Source: Emergomyces orientalis
Lineage: Eukaryota; Ascomycota; Eurotiomycetes; Onygenales; Ajellomycetaceae
Reading direction: 5' to 3'
Assembly: GCA_002110485.1 (NCBI GenBank)
Contig: MOWL01000089.1
Coordinates: forward strand, 434,001 to 498,000
DNA: 64,000 nucleotides
Shown: positions 1 to 11,400 of the stretch, piece by piece
Position numbering within the stretch: the stretch's first letter is position 1
How the letters are laid out: every line of letters starts with the position of its first letter
The notes under the pieces: generated by a model
Told to the model about the DNA's origin: nothing
Seen by the model: the letters and a program-made list of their open reading frames with translations, nothing else
The model's database searches: none
Position numbers and translations under genes: made by a program

Positions 1-2799
1 AGAGAAAGAAAAAGATGAATGTGTAGACAGATAAAATTGTTAATGTAGAATGATGAAGAAAAACCTGTGAGATTCTTGAGTGTTTTGAGACAGTGTTCTC
101 TGATTGGCTGATGCACCCACACTGCTTTCAAAACACGGCAGAATATTTGCCCCGCTATCCACATTGTGATTGCTGAATCTGATATCATTTCTTTGCCCAC
201 CACATTCAACATTGCAAAGATCAATTGAACTCAGCATATCTAGTTTAAAGTCTGCACTTTGTCATGAAGATCATCTAACTTTTGATCTCCATGATCACCA
301 GAAGAATAATCAAGAAAAGACATCTGATTCTTCTCATTCTTCAGATCAAAAATATGAACAAGAATGCTGTCTTTGTTATCTGTAGTTCTTGCCAAACGCG
401 TCGCATTTTCATATGGTCAGCTGAGAATGCAATCATGAGAACCACATTTCATGATAAAGAATATCTGAGACATTATAACAGATTCAAGATGAACAGAAAC
501 ATTCTTGCAGATTTCAACAACATCACTCTGCTGACCTCCAGCTTCAAGAATAGGTTTGACAGCATCTCTTTGAATGATGAGACTGAGATCTAACACAGTT
601 CTTTCAACAAGACAGTTAATTTCTACATCTCCATCAAATATCACCTCAGTTTCCCCCTTTCCAATTCTGACAGTGAACTTGATGTGTCCAACCAAAACAG
701 GATTTCAATGAGGATTATACTCAGCAACAGAAGTGCCAGGTTGAACCAGAGCAACAGTGGCTGCATCATCCCGAATCATATGCTGTTGAACTTCGATGGG
801 AAGATTTTGAAAGAACATGTGCTGAAGTTGAGTGAAGCATGCCATGAGATCTTTAATCTGAATTCTGCTAATTTCTTGACACATGATCTTCTTGAATATT
901 CACTGTGTCATGATTGTCATATTGTCTTTATTCTTCATTTCTGCAGAAAACTTTGATTCTTTGAGTTTCTGAGATCTGCAGAGAACAGTTTTCTTCTGAA
1001 TCTGCAGAGTATCTGTCATTTCTGAATCTGGGACAATTTCACTGTCTCTGAGCTTTGAACTTCCACTCTGAAGCTGTTTATCATGAAGAGGTTGAGAATT
1101 ATCATTCTCATTATCTTTCTGTGAAGCAGAGATCACATCTTGAGTAAAAGAAACTGATTTCTTATCTGAATATCTGTCATTGTGTTGAGAATGTGTTGTT
1201 GACAGTCTCTTCTTCTTCTCAATTTGTCTGAAAAGTGTTGCTTGATTTTTATTCATAGAAGAGATCTTATTCTTCTCAGTAGAAGTGAAAGCAGTTATTA
1301 CACTAACAATCTTCTTCATCTCACTATTGATCATATCACCTTCCTCAGGGCCACTATCAAATCCAATATCACATATGCTTACGGCATTCACCGATGGCAT
1401 CGGGGATCCGTCAGGAAATACCCGGATACTACCATCATTCCGAAGTTTATCCGCGGTCGGGACAGTCAGCGGTGCAGCCATTTGCTTCAAAAGTCATTCA
1501 ATTGTAACAATATGAGACTTGAGTCAGTTGACAGCAATCTTCAGGCCTTTTCTCATCACATTACCCTCATAGTATTCTTCAATCATATTCCGATGAATCT
1601 TGCCCTGATCAATGAGCTGGCTGATTGCTAAGTAATTTGAAAGCATATGGTTTGAATCTCCGCAACCCCAGCATGACATCGGCGGTTGATTGTATTGAAC
1701 AAAGCTTCCGGATTGAGATCAAGACAGGCCTCCAGATTCACATTGAGTTTCATAGTAAGACACATTTGACAAATTCAATGCAGGATCATGTCCTTGAGTA
1801 AGAAGAATCTTTGAAGCAGTCACATTTTACTGCATGTTTCTCTGGTTTTGAATGTCAGTGATCATCAGAGATAACATGTTCATTTGATTGACAAGGTTCT
1901 CAAGAATGTTATCACTCGGATTCTGTGTTTTCACATCCGGAGCAGGTATCGCCGAAGCGGTCGGCACAGGCACATTCAATGTGGGCGGATTAAACACGGG
2001 CTGAGCAGACGGCTGCATCGATGGAATAGAGTTGGGGAAAACATCAGATGCCAGAACTCATGCAATCTCTTTCTTTGTCTTCTGCATTTGAGACACAGCA
2101 TCACAGATCTTCAGCAGTTTCCATTCAGATTGACTAATCTTATCAAATTCAGCAGTGTGGAAAGCTTTTTCATGAATACCTTCTGAAAGTTCTTGAAGAA
2201 ACTAGATACAAGCAAGAGATTGTTGCAATTCATTCTTGCAAATGAGAGACATTGCAACTGTGTGAAATTGACAGCAGTAGACAAGAATCTTCTGGCTGGT
2301 AGAATGGGTTTTGTTGCACAATGCATGAAGATAAGATTGATTATACATCTGTTGATAAGCATCTTCGCGCCAGAAATTGACAAGTAACTGCTTTTTAACC
2401 ATTTCCCATGTCTTATGATCCAAGACAAGCTGATCAATATGGCCCTGCAGTTCCATGGTACAATAGTTCCGTAATACCGCCAGAGCATCAATTCCTGCAA
2501 TGAAATGCAAGGTGCACATTGTCTCATATTGATCAATAAAAGCAGTAATGTTTCTCCCATCAAAGAATGGGGCTCCAGGTGCTCCAGGAATCGGCATCGG
2601 CATGACAAGACATTGATATGGCAGTCCACTATTGGGAGTCGGCTGACTGGATGAGGTAGTAGTGGGTGTAGTCATCTTTTCTTTGCTAGCTTCTGTCTTC
2701 TCTTTGCTAACTTCTATTTTCGGGGGCGCTGCAGAGACCTTTCCTGACTGAGTTTGACAATGGGCAATAGAATCCGACCAAGAATGCTTGAAAGACATA
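1..2799 (-). pseudogene. Gypsy-A gag and aspartic protease, inactivated
   Basis: The gag core (about 2660-2200) contains GAPFFDGRNITAFIDQYE, a form common in fungal Gypsy Gag. A likely start is the Met at about 2799 rather than the longer frame from 2930. A zinc knuckle near 1640-1680 reads C-X2-C-X4-H-X4-Y: the last Cys is Tyr (TGC to TAC). The protease-like segment (about 695-417) ends in a flap-like SHDCIL motif. Frames are interrupted by a frameshift near 2200 and by stops that are mostly TGA, for example near 2055, 1500 and 700. No RT lies inside the window. Confidence 0.75.
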
Positions 2800-3216
2800 T
2801 ATTGAGAAAGAAAGAAACACACAAAAGACTTCTGTTCACATAAGAGAAAGAGTTCAACAATACTATCAATATCAATATTCTTTTTATATTCAAATCTCAA
2901 ATCTTCAAGAAAGAGAAAGAATTTCAACATTCACTTTAGATTTTTTTGTCAAAGATCTTTTTTCTTATCACTTTTCTCAACATTTCTCTCTTCTTTCATT
3001 TGTTGAATAGAGGTATGAGTATTCAAATTGAGCTTATCAGTGGGGCGTTCGCTCGCATCCTTCGTTATCCACTGTCGATATCGGTCATATCAGCCAATCA
3101 GAGGCTTCCACAAATGAACACTATTGAAAAGAATGCTCAACAAAAGCAGAAAAGACAAAATGTTGAGAGAAATCATATCAGTTGTAGCTACTGCCTGCCC
3201 ATCCATTTTGAATTGC

Positions 3217-3233
3217 CTTCCCAGGGACGCCAA
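3217..3233 (-). other. Primer binding site of Gypsy-A
   Basis: Immediately after the LTR the minus strand reads TTGGCGTCCCTGGGAAG. A TGG start directly next to an LTR end is the usual form of a site complementary to a tRNA 3' CCA end. The tRNA was not identified. Confidence 0.5.
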
Positions 3234-3585
3234 TGAAGTGGAATAAGGGGTTGTGCACTTTTGGCGGCACGTGGGCAGGAGCAGCGGGATTGTAAGAAGG
3301 TTGATAAGTTCACTGTGTATACAATATTCTATTCAATGAGCTATCCAAATAGCAATACAAAAGAACATGTAGAAGATTCAAATATAGAAGAAGAATAAGC
3401 AATTAATCACATATCAAATCACATAATCAAAAAGGAGCAATCTCACTGCTCTGCGTACAATCAATCTTCGCCGAATCCACACATGTGTCCAAGGATAGAT
3501 GGGAATATGAGGCAACTATGCTAAACAAATATATGAGGCGGTCTCGGCGAAAAGTAATACCACGCCGAGATTCCCCACCACAACA
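3234..3585 (-). repeat. 5' LTR of Gypsy-A
   Basis: About 352 bp with TG...CA ends on the minus strand, directly followed by a primer binding site at 3233. The LTR contains a hairpin with 7-bp arms CTCGGCG (3543-3549) and CGCCGAG (3563-3569). No second copy of this LTR was recognised in the window. Confidence 0.7.
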
Positions 3586-3725
3586 GATGATTCAACAGTT
3601 TCATCAACAAAACCCAGAGATTGATTCAGCTGAGCAAGTTGAAAATCAGAAAATGTGAGAGAAAAGTCATCAATTGTAGCAAGCAGTTATTTTATCTTTT
3701 TTTATTGAGCTGCTTGCACTTCACA

Positions 3726-4124
3726 CTATTTTTCTTTCTTCTCTTTCAACTTTTTCAACTTCTTCAAGAACTTCACATCAGACTCAAGAAATTTATCTGC
3801 ATGCTTCTTAAGAAATTCTTCTTGTTTTTCAAGATGATTGAGACAGATCATGAGCATCACAACTTGCTCACAAGTGACAGATTTTTGGGACTTGAGCTTC
3901 TCTTGCTCTCGGTAAAGCTTTTCCCAATTAACCCGCGACACGGATGAATCAACCAGACACAGTTTACCAATTTGAGTACACTCACTACATTTCTTATATT
4001 TGTTGGATCTAATGCAAGGACGACCACGATGGGAACAACGGACACAAGGTGAAGGCATGATGAGGCCTAATTTCTTGATATTAGCAGTGTTTTCATGACA
4101 GCGAATCACCTGACCATGGGCCAT
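3726..4124 (-). CDS. Antisense ORF of Gypsy-B: small Zn2Cys6-like, coiled-coil protein
   Basis: 132 aa on the strand opposite to pol. Residues 27-56 hold six cysteines spaced CX2CX6CX8CX2CX6C (C27, C30, C37, C46, C49, C56). This is the spacing of a fungal Gal4-type binuclear zinc cluster and is identical to that of the two host regulators in this window. The usual RxRK signature after the second Cys is replaced by SHRGRP. Residues about 68-132 are rich in Lys, Glu and Leu and look like a coiled coil, as in dimerising Zn2Cys6 proteins. A TATA-like box lies about 65 bp upstream. A diverged copy at 43089-43527 keeps all six Cys positions, with one frameshift. The function is unknown: a Gag-like nucleic-acid binder or an element-encoded regulator are both possible. 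Confidence 0.65.
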   Translation of the reverse strand: MAHGQVIRCHENTANIKKLGLIMPSPCVRCSHRGRPCIRSNKYKKCSECTQIGKLCLVDSSVSRVNWEKLYREQEKLKSQKSVTCEQVVMLMICLNHLEKQEEFLKKHADKFLESDVKFLKKLKKLKEKKEK

Positions 4125-4187
4125 GATGGCAAGATAAAGGGAGAACTTACAGAAATGAAAATCTTACAAAGACACAGAGAAGGACTG

Positions 4188-4197
4188 CTATTTATGT
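4188..4197 (-). promoter_or_regulatory. TATA-like box for the Gypsy-B antisense ORF
   Basis: The minus strand reads ACATAAATAGC about 65-75 bp before the antisense start at 4124. The same position in copy 2 reads ATATAAATAGC (43594-43604). It is conserved although the flanking DNA has diverged. Confidence 0.45.
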
Positions 4198-4219
4198 CAA
4201 TTACTGAAACAGCTCAGCA

Positions 4220-4236
4220 AAGAAAGAGGGGAATGA
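4220..4236 (+). other. Polypurine tract of Gypsy-B copy 1
   Basis: AAAGAAAGAGGGGAATGA directly precedes the LTR start TGTTAC at 4237. The equivalent tract in copy 2 is at about 43624-43641. This fixes the LTR border and shows that the antisense ORF lies in the internal region. Confidence 0.6.
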
Positions 4237-4842
4237 TGTTACAAACCTAAGAAAACACCCTGCATGAATCAAAGGAAAACCATTGGGTAAGAACAGACCT
4301 AACGGAAGGGGCTGACGGAGACTAGCGATGGAACAGCAGGACTTGTCCCCGGCACAACAGAGACCACGTGACCAATAGCAATGATAGCCATGATAGCATC
4401 GTGCTATCAAAAGCTATCAGAGCTATTGATACACAAGTAGCCATGATAGCTGTCTGCTATCATTGCTACCAGATCTACCAGAAGATTTCATCATGTATAT
4501 AAACACACTCATTACTCTTAGAATCAGAGAAGCTTATCTTCTTGATCACAATCAATTTTGATTCTCTTATACCACTCTACCTTCCAAAATATCCTACTTA
4601 GTTATAATTATAGCTTTGGTTCCCTTGGGATACTCTCTCTTACCTCAGCCGTATTACTTCCTACAGCACATTGGAACTATACAACCCCTCGCTGGAGCTA
4701 TCCTTACATATTTACCCAAGTAAGCCTTGATAGTGGCACCTACCCTTTCCTCTAGTCATCAAGCATGATAAGGCACCTTAATAGGCCTCACCTTACCTAC
4801 TTAACGGTGAACGCTTGCTACCGGAAAGCTCAGTAGTTAACA
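4237..4842 (+). repeat. 3' LTR of Gypsy-B copy 1
   Basis: 606 bp, starts TGTTAC and ends GTTAACA. It aligns over its length with 43642-44242 (601 bp), most closely in the last 180 bp. It contains a TATA-like ATGTATATAAAC near 4494. Confidence 0.7.
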
Positions 4843-5178
4843 TGTAGTATATAACAATATATTTCTCTGCTTGAAAAGCTGGTGCTGGCAGAAGTTTCAT
4901 TCAATATAACTTAATTAGAGTTAGGGCCAATAGATTACATGAATTATATAAAAACACACCAATACAGCTGATCTCTCATATGAACCAGTAGTTTTCGCGT
5001 ATTTAATACACTAATGTACACGCTAAAAAAAGGCGCTAATTGTGCCTCGTCCCCAGACGAGGAGATAGGAGTGCGAGTCACGTGGTCTACTAAGGGCATC
5101 CTGCCAACAATATCTTAGCTAGCGAGCGCTCCATCGTAATAGAATCTTCAACCTTCCCAACCAACACATCCTGCCAAC
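4843..5178. other. Non-coding spacer between LTRs
   Basis: No open frame of note. A small hairpin CTCGTC-CCCA-GACGAG lies near 5049-5064. Otherwise nothing recognisable. Confidence 0.4.
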
Positions 5179-5410
5179 AGAAAAGAGGTGCGCACCATGC
5201 CAAGCAGCTGCGCACATGACTGCGCTAGAAATTACAGCTATATATATTCATTATCTAGGCCTTCTCTTCATGAAGAAAATCAGTAAACAGTTTATTTTCC
5301 ATTCTATATATATTTAAATCTATTAATACAATTTTGTGTATCTATTCTTCTCACACTGTTCCAATCCCTTCACAGCTAGAATATACACGCTATATTCCTA
5401 CGCCGTCACA
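5179..5410 (+). repeat. LTR-2 copy (solo or truncated)
   Basis: Aligns from GTGCGCACCATGCCAAGC to the terminal CGCCGTCACA with the two LTR-2 copies at 49268-49866. The first about 20 bp differ, so the 5' border is uncertain. No internal element sequence follows. Confidence 0.6.
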
Positions 5411-5754
5411 AAAGTTATATAAACCCTTAAAGTCAAGATTCAAAGACTCACCATCATCAGCACAATTATCAGCTATTATCAAGTTTTTTGTGAAGTCTTG
5501 TTTTTGAATATCAGACTCAATTTCAAATATATCAAATTCAGCTCATTCTCCGCTCGTTTTCTCCGTCGAGAATTTTAGACTATTATATCAACCTTCAAAG
5601 CATATTTCAGCAACTCAGACAGATACTGATATTTCAAAATGAGTCATCATTGATCTGCACTCAAATCATGTCCACCATGAAATTTCTACTAACATCATGA
5701 TTTAGTTCAACTTGACACAAAGCTTTCTCTACCCGCTGCGTCAAAAAAGAATAC
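5411..5754. other. Non-coding spacer downstream of the regulator gene
   Basis: AT-rich, no supported gene. The reading frame of the regulator ends at 5755 beside a donor-like GTAAGT, so a further small 3' exon here cannot be excluded. Confidence 0.35.
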
Positions 5755-7982
5755 TTACACCCCAACTCCGAAAAAGTCACACATCGCCTGCGTTGTCTCG
5801 TCATCAAACACCAGCCCAGTCTCATATCCGCAAATTACAGCACCATCCCCCACTGCTCCCGCAACAGTCCAGCCCTCATTTCCATCCCCATCGCCATTGC
5901 CAATGCCGTTATGAGCACCGTTATTCCCACTCCCCACAGCATGTAGCCCTTCCCCAATCATCTTCCCAATCTCCCCCAGCCTCTCTACCACCCCCTCAAA
6001 GATTATTGGTAGGTGTCGTGCTGGCCTGGCCTCCCTGCCCCGGCTCATAACTTTATCCAACCGCTGTGCCAACCTGTTCAGCACTTCTCGAAAATCCAAC
6101 AGGTGAGACACATACCCCAGATCCCATTTGTTATGCCGGATCTCCATCACACGCGTCAGGATGAGGATGCAGTGCCCCAGCTGGAGCCAGGTCGGGTACG
6201 GCAGCGAAAAGATTACCCTGTCAGTCAGCACCAAGAAGTGGTCCGCTAGGGATTTGATAGCGAAGAGGCACGAGACCAGCAGGTCGGTGCGGCGGATTGT
6301 GGGAGTGATTGTGGAAGTCGTATTAGACGGCAGCACGTCTGTGTTGCTTGTCCATGGGCATCCCGAGGTCGTTGCTGATAATGATGAAAATAGCCGATCG
6401 TCCAGGGCGATTTTATAAAGGTAGGCTTGCACCGTGTGGTAAGATATCATCAACATCGCTTTTTCCCTCCCTTCTTTGTCAGCCAGGCGGACATGTCTTT
6501 ACACTAGAGGGTCCGGGAACTCACATGCCGGTGGGGTCACGAGATGTTGCATTTCACTTATTTTACCACCCATTGCTTGGACTTCCTTCTCTAAAAATGA
6601 GATAGCCATGGGCGTTGCTGCTGACCCATTTAGCGTGGATGAGCCCATGAGGTTATCATTGTATATTGTTGCAGCAATTGTGTCCGCTATTTGTTGAATG
6701 CGGACTAAATGCACAAGGTACGAATCGGTTGGGTATTCCATCGCCTCGTGCAGAATATGACAGCATTGATCGGCATATCTACTAAATCTCATCCCGTCGA
6801 TTTCTTTCGCGCATGTCTTCGTTCTAATTTTATGATATTATCAGCCAATATGGTTTTGCCTAAAGAGGGCGATTGATTTGACCGACACTGAACTCAGCCA
6901 GAATACCCCCAGGAACGTACGCCGTTCCTCCAAAGTTCTTGAATTTGGGACGCCGGGGGCGCGTCCTACTTCTCTTAGGGCTCCCGGTGAAGTTTTTGAT
7001 CGTGTGTGAGGTTCCCTACTTAGCTCGAGGTCGGTTACCATGACCATGGCCAAAGGGAGGAGATTGGATAGTCGAGCCTTAAGCTGCATATGAACATGAT
7101 TCCTAAATAAGAAGTTGGCAGGTTAATGGTGACTTTTTATGTCCCCATACACACAGCTCCGGAAGTGTTACAAAACTCACCATGCCGAATAAACCAACAA
7201 AGCTTGTAATAACCCTAAGCTCATTTCTCCACAAATCAGAATGGAGCGGCTGATCTCTTCACGAAACATCTTCGCGAAAATCTGTTGTCTCTGGGTATCA
7301 CTCTGGTAGGCAGCACCCATGATGGCCATGTATAACAAGGGCTTTTTGAGCAGTAATTCATGCGGGGTTATGCTCCATGGAAGTCGGATGAAGGGGAACA
7401 GAGGGGCCATTTCTGAGCAGAAAAAAGCTAGTAATTCACTAGCTTCCCGTGAGGCTGGCGGGATAAGTTGCTTAAATGCTGAAAGAGCAGAGTGTTCGAC
7501 AGTGGCAGAAACATTCGGGACAGAAGACAAAGTGGGGGCATAAGCTGATGAAAGAGCGGATGAGGGTGAGGAGGGTAGAGAATCTGCTGTCAAAGATTCC
7601 GTGCGATCAGAAACAGATCTACCCTCCATATCATATCAGTATGCAAAACCGAATATAAAAAAATCGCATATACATTATCTGTGGCTCAAGATACACACCC
7701 TGCTGTTGTGCGTCCCATACGGCTATGGCTTCCCCGGGGCTGGAGAGTACATTCTTTCTTGAGTCGAAGGCATCTTTTGACGGTTGTGTTTTTAAATACA
7801 AAATCAGTTTCGAATAAATCAGGTGTAACTATTACATTTGTAGATAGTATAGATGGGCAGGAAATTGAAAGTCCCGCAAGAACCACGTACCGCCTGCATT
7901 TCCGATCACCCTTCTCGATCTCACATCTTACTTTGGCGCTGGCGCAGACCTTGCAGGCTTTGAGCGTCTTCACACTATTCAT
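5755..7982 (-). CDS. Zn(II)2Cys6 transcription factor, 6 exons, about 610 aa
   Basis: Proposed exons on the minus strand: 7982-7891, 7773-7699, 7618-7181, 7102-6883, 6816-6525 and 6470-5755 (sum 1833 nt, divisible by three). Exons 1 and 2 together encode a cluster CX2CX6CX8CX2CX6C at residues 10-39; the first intron splits it between the fourth and fifth Cys. Downstream exons match the fungal-specific regulator middle region, for example LGVFWLSSVS, STCAKEIDGMRFSRYADQCC and SYHTVQAYLYKIAL. The introns (117, 80, 78, 66 and 54 nt) were placed from GT-AG borders, branch-like CTGAC/CTGAT and frame continuity. The start at 7982 puts the cluster at the extreme N terminus, as is usual. The gene lies downstream of an ABCA transporter on the same strand and shares upstream motifs with it, so a local regulator is plausible. 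The intron 4 donor (GTCAAA) and the C terminus are least certain. Confidence 0.82.
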
Positions 7983-8210
7983 ACTTTCAGGGAGTGCCTG
8001 TGTTATACACAGCATCTGTGGCAGTTTGCATGGATACACAGCTTCATATATCAATGGGCACAGTCAACGCATGGTGATCCAGTCTAATGCGGCTGGAGTG
8101 TTGGTTCATGGGTAGCTGAAACGCATGGGGCGGAGTGAAGCTGACGTTGCTTGGAGGCTGCTCCCAACCCGGAGCCCTGCATGACACACCCATGACCGGC
8201 AGCGGTAAAA

Positions 8211-8230
8211 TTCCGTGTCTGTTTCCGTGT
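8211..8230. promoter_or_regulatory. Paired TTCCGTGT motifs upstream of the regulator gene
   Basis: TTCCGTGT occurs at 8211-8218 and 8223-8230, a direct repeat with 12-bp period, about 230-250 bp before the regulator start. The same octamer forms an arm of a perfect palindrome upstream of the ABCA gene (13546-13569). CGG/CCG triplets are the usual core of Zn2Cys6 sites, so these are candidate binding sites. Function is inferred. Confidence 0.4.
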
Positions 8231-8484
8231 GGTCTGGCTTACTTGATTTTTGGACACAGACACTTACTTGTACACAGCGTAGGTCATGTTATTTTCATTC
8301 TTGTAAATATTGGTAGATCTACCTATGGCTGCTTTATTGCGGTGTAGTAGTAGAGATGGGATAATTATATTCTAAGGCTACCCAAAGACCAAACCCAAAA
8401 AAATTCTATGTAGATATTAGAGTTCTTCCCCCAAGGAAATTTAAAGATAATACAAAAAGGAAAAGCTGAGCAATCTGGTTCCTA

Positions 8485-11400
8485 TCACCCCCTCTCCTCC
8501 TCTTCAAAATGATGCCTCCCAACAACGGACAAGAAAACTTGGTCCAGTGTTGACCTACTAACACTGTAATATGGTACTCCTAATCTGTCTTTTTCCCGTT
8601 CAAGTTCCCCGAAAATCTCTACTAAAGACCGCCCCTGGCCAAACCTGCGCGTAGGTATCGAAAACCGAACTTGTCCGGAATACATGCCTTTCTCCATTTC
8701 TGCTTCGGGAAATTGTTGCCGTATCCACACCTCCATTCTCTTCATATCTACTGGTCTCGTATGTGGCGCTTGGCTGTGCACCAAGTGGATGGAGTATCCA
8801 TTCCCATACCTCTGTCTCAGCGCATCGGTGGTCCCCAGCGCCAGCATTTTCCCCGCGATAATCCCAGCGCGACTTGCCAACACATCTGCTTCCTCCATTG
8901 AATGAGTGGTTAGCACAAGCGACCGGCCGGGAATAACTGATGAGAGAGTCCGCCACATTTTTCGCTTGCTGACAGCATCCATTCCTGAAGACGGTTCATC
9001 TAAAAGGAGTACACTGGGATTACCCATTAGTGCGATACCAAGTGAGAGTTTTCTCTTGTTGCCTCCGGAGAGAGTCGTTGCTATCCGATCGGCGTATTCT
9101 TCCAAGCCAACGCTTTTAATGATTGCTTTGAAATTGTGCCGCGGGTTACTGATACCGCGGATTTCGGCGTAGAATCGAAGGTGCTCGGCAACTGTCATTG
9201 GGTCGAGAGGATCGATTTGAGGGCAGACTCCAAGCCTAGAACGCGCTAGTGCACGATGTTTTAGGGCTGAGACACCATCGATAAATATCTGGCTCTGGCG
9301 ACTGCTTGGTTGAGTGTCTCCGCGGATCATTGAAATGCAGGTAGACTTACCCGCCCCGTTGGGTCCGATGAGGGCAAAACATTCACCACGCGGGACTCCG
9401 AAAGTGATATCGTTAACTGCTAAATGCTTTTTGAACTTCTTCCTCAACCGAAGGACCTGAAGACCATCGTCGCTGGATGTGGAAATCCTCGCAAATCCGG
9501 CAGCCGCCTCGAGTTCAATCGTGTCTCTGTCCTCAACATCTGTTCCCGATTTTGTCCTACCCCAGAACGGCAATGAAGGTCCAGCATCCTTCCACAGCAG
9601 TATTCCAAATAGAATAAACGATTGAATAAAGAGGTATAAAATTGGCCCTCCAAATACATCCATCGCGCCAGGATATGCTGCAATTTCGCGACCTCGACAG
9701 GTCGCTCCAAAAATGTTCAACGAAAGGTAGAGTGCTCTTGAGAAGCTGTGCACTGGCGACGTTATCCCAAGGCTGTAGTAAGCGATACTCAATATTGAGT
9801 TCTGCTGTGAGGCATCAACATAGGTCAATGTGACTATGAAAACAACAAAAAATACGAGATACATCCCCGCCTGAATGGCTGCGGTGACGGCAAATGCCGC
9901 TAGCTGAGATGGAGCGAATAAGGAAATAACGTAGGAGAACAGAGTCGAAGCCGCACCATAGAGAAGAAAAATCAAAAACAGGTATTCCATGCGGTACCAG
10001 ATACCAGTGACCGATGCAAGAATCGCAACCGCGACGGAGGTAATGGTTAGTGTGATTAAAAAGTCAAAAACTAGGTAAGCCAACCATAAAGGCAAGGCAC
10101 GGACGCCATTGCTATAATGCATGCTTCGGACTGCACGTAATCTTTCAACAGTTGGATAAAGCGATAGAAAAGCCGGGTATACCGCCATTGAAAGTCCAAA
10201 GAATGTGACAAATATCAGCAAATTTCCAATCTCCGCCACAAAAGGGATATCGAGTGGCTTGTAGTCGGTGATAATGGTGGTATTCAGAAGCATACTATTC
10301 ATGACGTTTTGGACTATAATTCCTGGTACTATCGGCAAATCTGCCCGCCACGCAAAGTTAGGTTTTTCCCCAAGAAAGAACCCGCCAGGAGTCAGATTTG
10401 CGAATTGGCGCCGAACTTCATAATCAAACTGAGATAAAGTCTCCACAAAAGTTACGGACCCTGGAGGAGCTTCGGAAATTTTTTGAAGAGCGACTTCAGA
10501 AAGCTGGGACTTTGGACCCGCTATCAAACGAAAACTTTGCGCAGCCGATTCCAAACCAGAAGTCGCTGCTCCCAATGCAGGATTACAATCCACGGATTGA
10601 ACATTTCTTAAGAAGATCGAGGCACAACCAGCAGCGACAATGGGAATGGCAAGAGCGGCGATAGATGGAGCAAGGTTCCTTTGAAGGATAGTGAATCTTT
10701 TCGAGAAAAGAATCGTTAATTGTTTAAGCATGCTTGTTCTCCTGCCACTGAGCAATTGCAGGCGAGTGGATGATTTGCTTCGTTCCATAGAAACCAAAGG
10801 TGCCGCTGGCTTGGCCAAAAGACTACGAGTATCAGACGCATGATCGAAGCTGGCATGATCAGATTTTGCTTCATCAGCGACTTTGAGGAATGCATCTTCG
10901 ATCGTTGGCCCATTGACTTGATATTCTTTCACACCGTCGCCCTCTAACCGTTTAAGGAACATCAGAGTGTCTGCGGATGTCCCGGGGTAGTACACGGTCC
11001 CTTGCTCATGATTCGCGTGAAGCACATCGCCGTAAACAGGCGGTTTGATCACCCCAGGCATGTTATATAAATGAACGCGATATCCTGTCCCTAGTCTTTG
11101 TTTCAACTCCACGGACGTCCCTTCTGCTTTGAGTGATCCATGAGCCAATATAGCGATCCGGTCCGCAAGCAAATCAGCCTCATCTAGGAAATGGGTCGTC
11201 AAAATTATTGAGCATCTGCCCCGTTCTGCTAGAAGGATATCCCATAATTTACGGCGCGATAATGGATCAACTCCTGAGGAAACTTCGTCCACACAACAGA
11301 CAGTGGAGCGGCCAGCAAACATCATTGCCATCTGTAGTTTGCGCTTTTGTCCTCCAGAGAGATGTTTTGAGTATGTGGAAGCCTTCTTGGCTAAATCGCA

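Larger units (their letters stand above)
1..3585 (-). mobile_element. Gypsy-A LTR retrotransposon, 5' portion, continues off the left edge
   Basis: Read on the minus strand the order is a 352-bp LTR (3585 to 3234), a primer binding site, a gag-like region and a retropepsin-like region; reverse transcriptase and integrase would lie beyond base 1. The LTR begins TGTTGTGG and ends CACTTCA, so it has TG...CA termini. It abuts, at 3585/3586, sequence encoding the last residues of a Gypsy-B chromodomain, so Gypsy-A inserted into Gypsy-B and removed its upstream part from the window. The second LTR and target duplication cannot be seen. Internal stops show that the copy is dead. Confidence 0.8.
3586..4842 (+). 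mobile_element. Gypsy-B chromovirus, copy 1, 3' fragment with antisense ORF
   Basis: The copy holds the last codons of pol (MIQQFHQ, end of a chromodomain, stop near 3656), then an antisense ORF, a polypurine tract and a 606-bp 3' LTR. It aligns with 42965-44242, where integrase and chromodomain precede the same segment, which shows that the antisense ORF lies between pol and the 3' LTR. The 5' part was cut off by Gypsy-A. Confidence 0.8.

Noticed and set aside
3586..4842. Whole 1.25-kb segment as one long LTR
   Set aside because: The left edge encodes chromodomain residues and is an insertion border. A polypurine tract at 4220-4236 marks the true LTR start.
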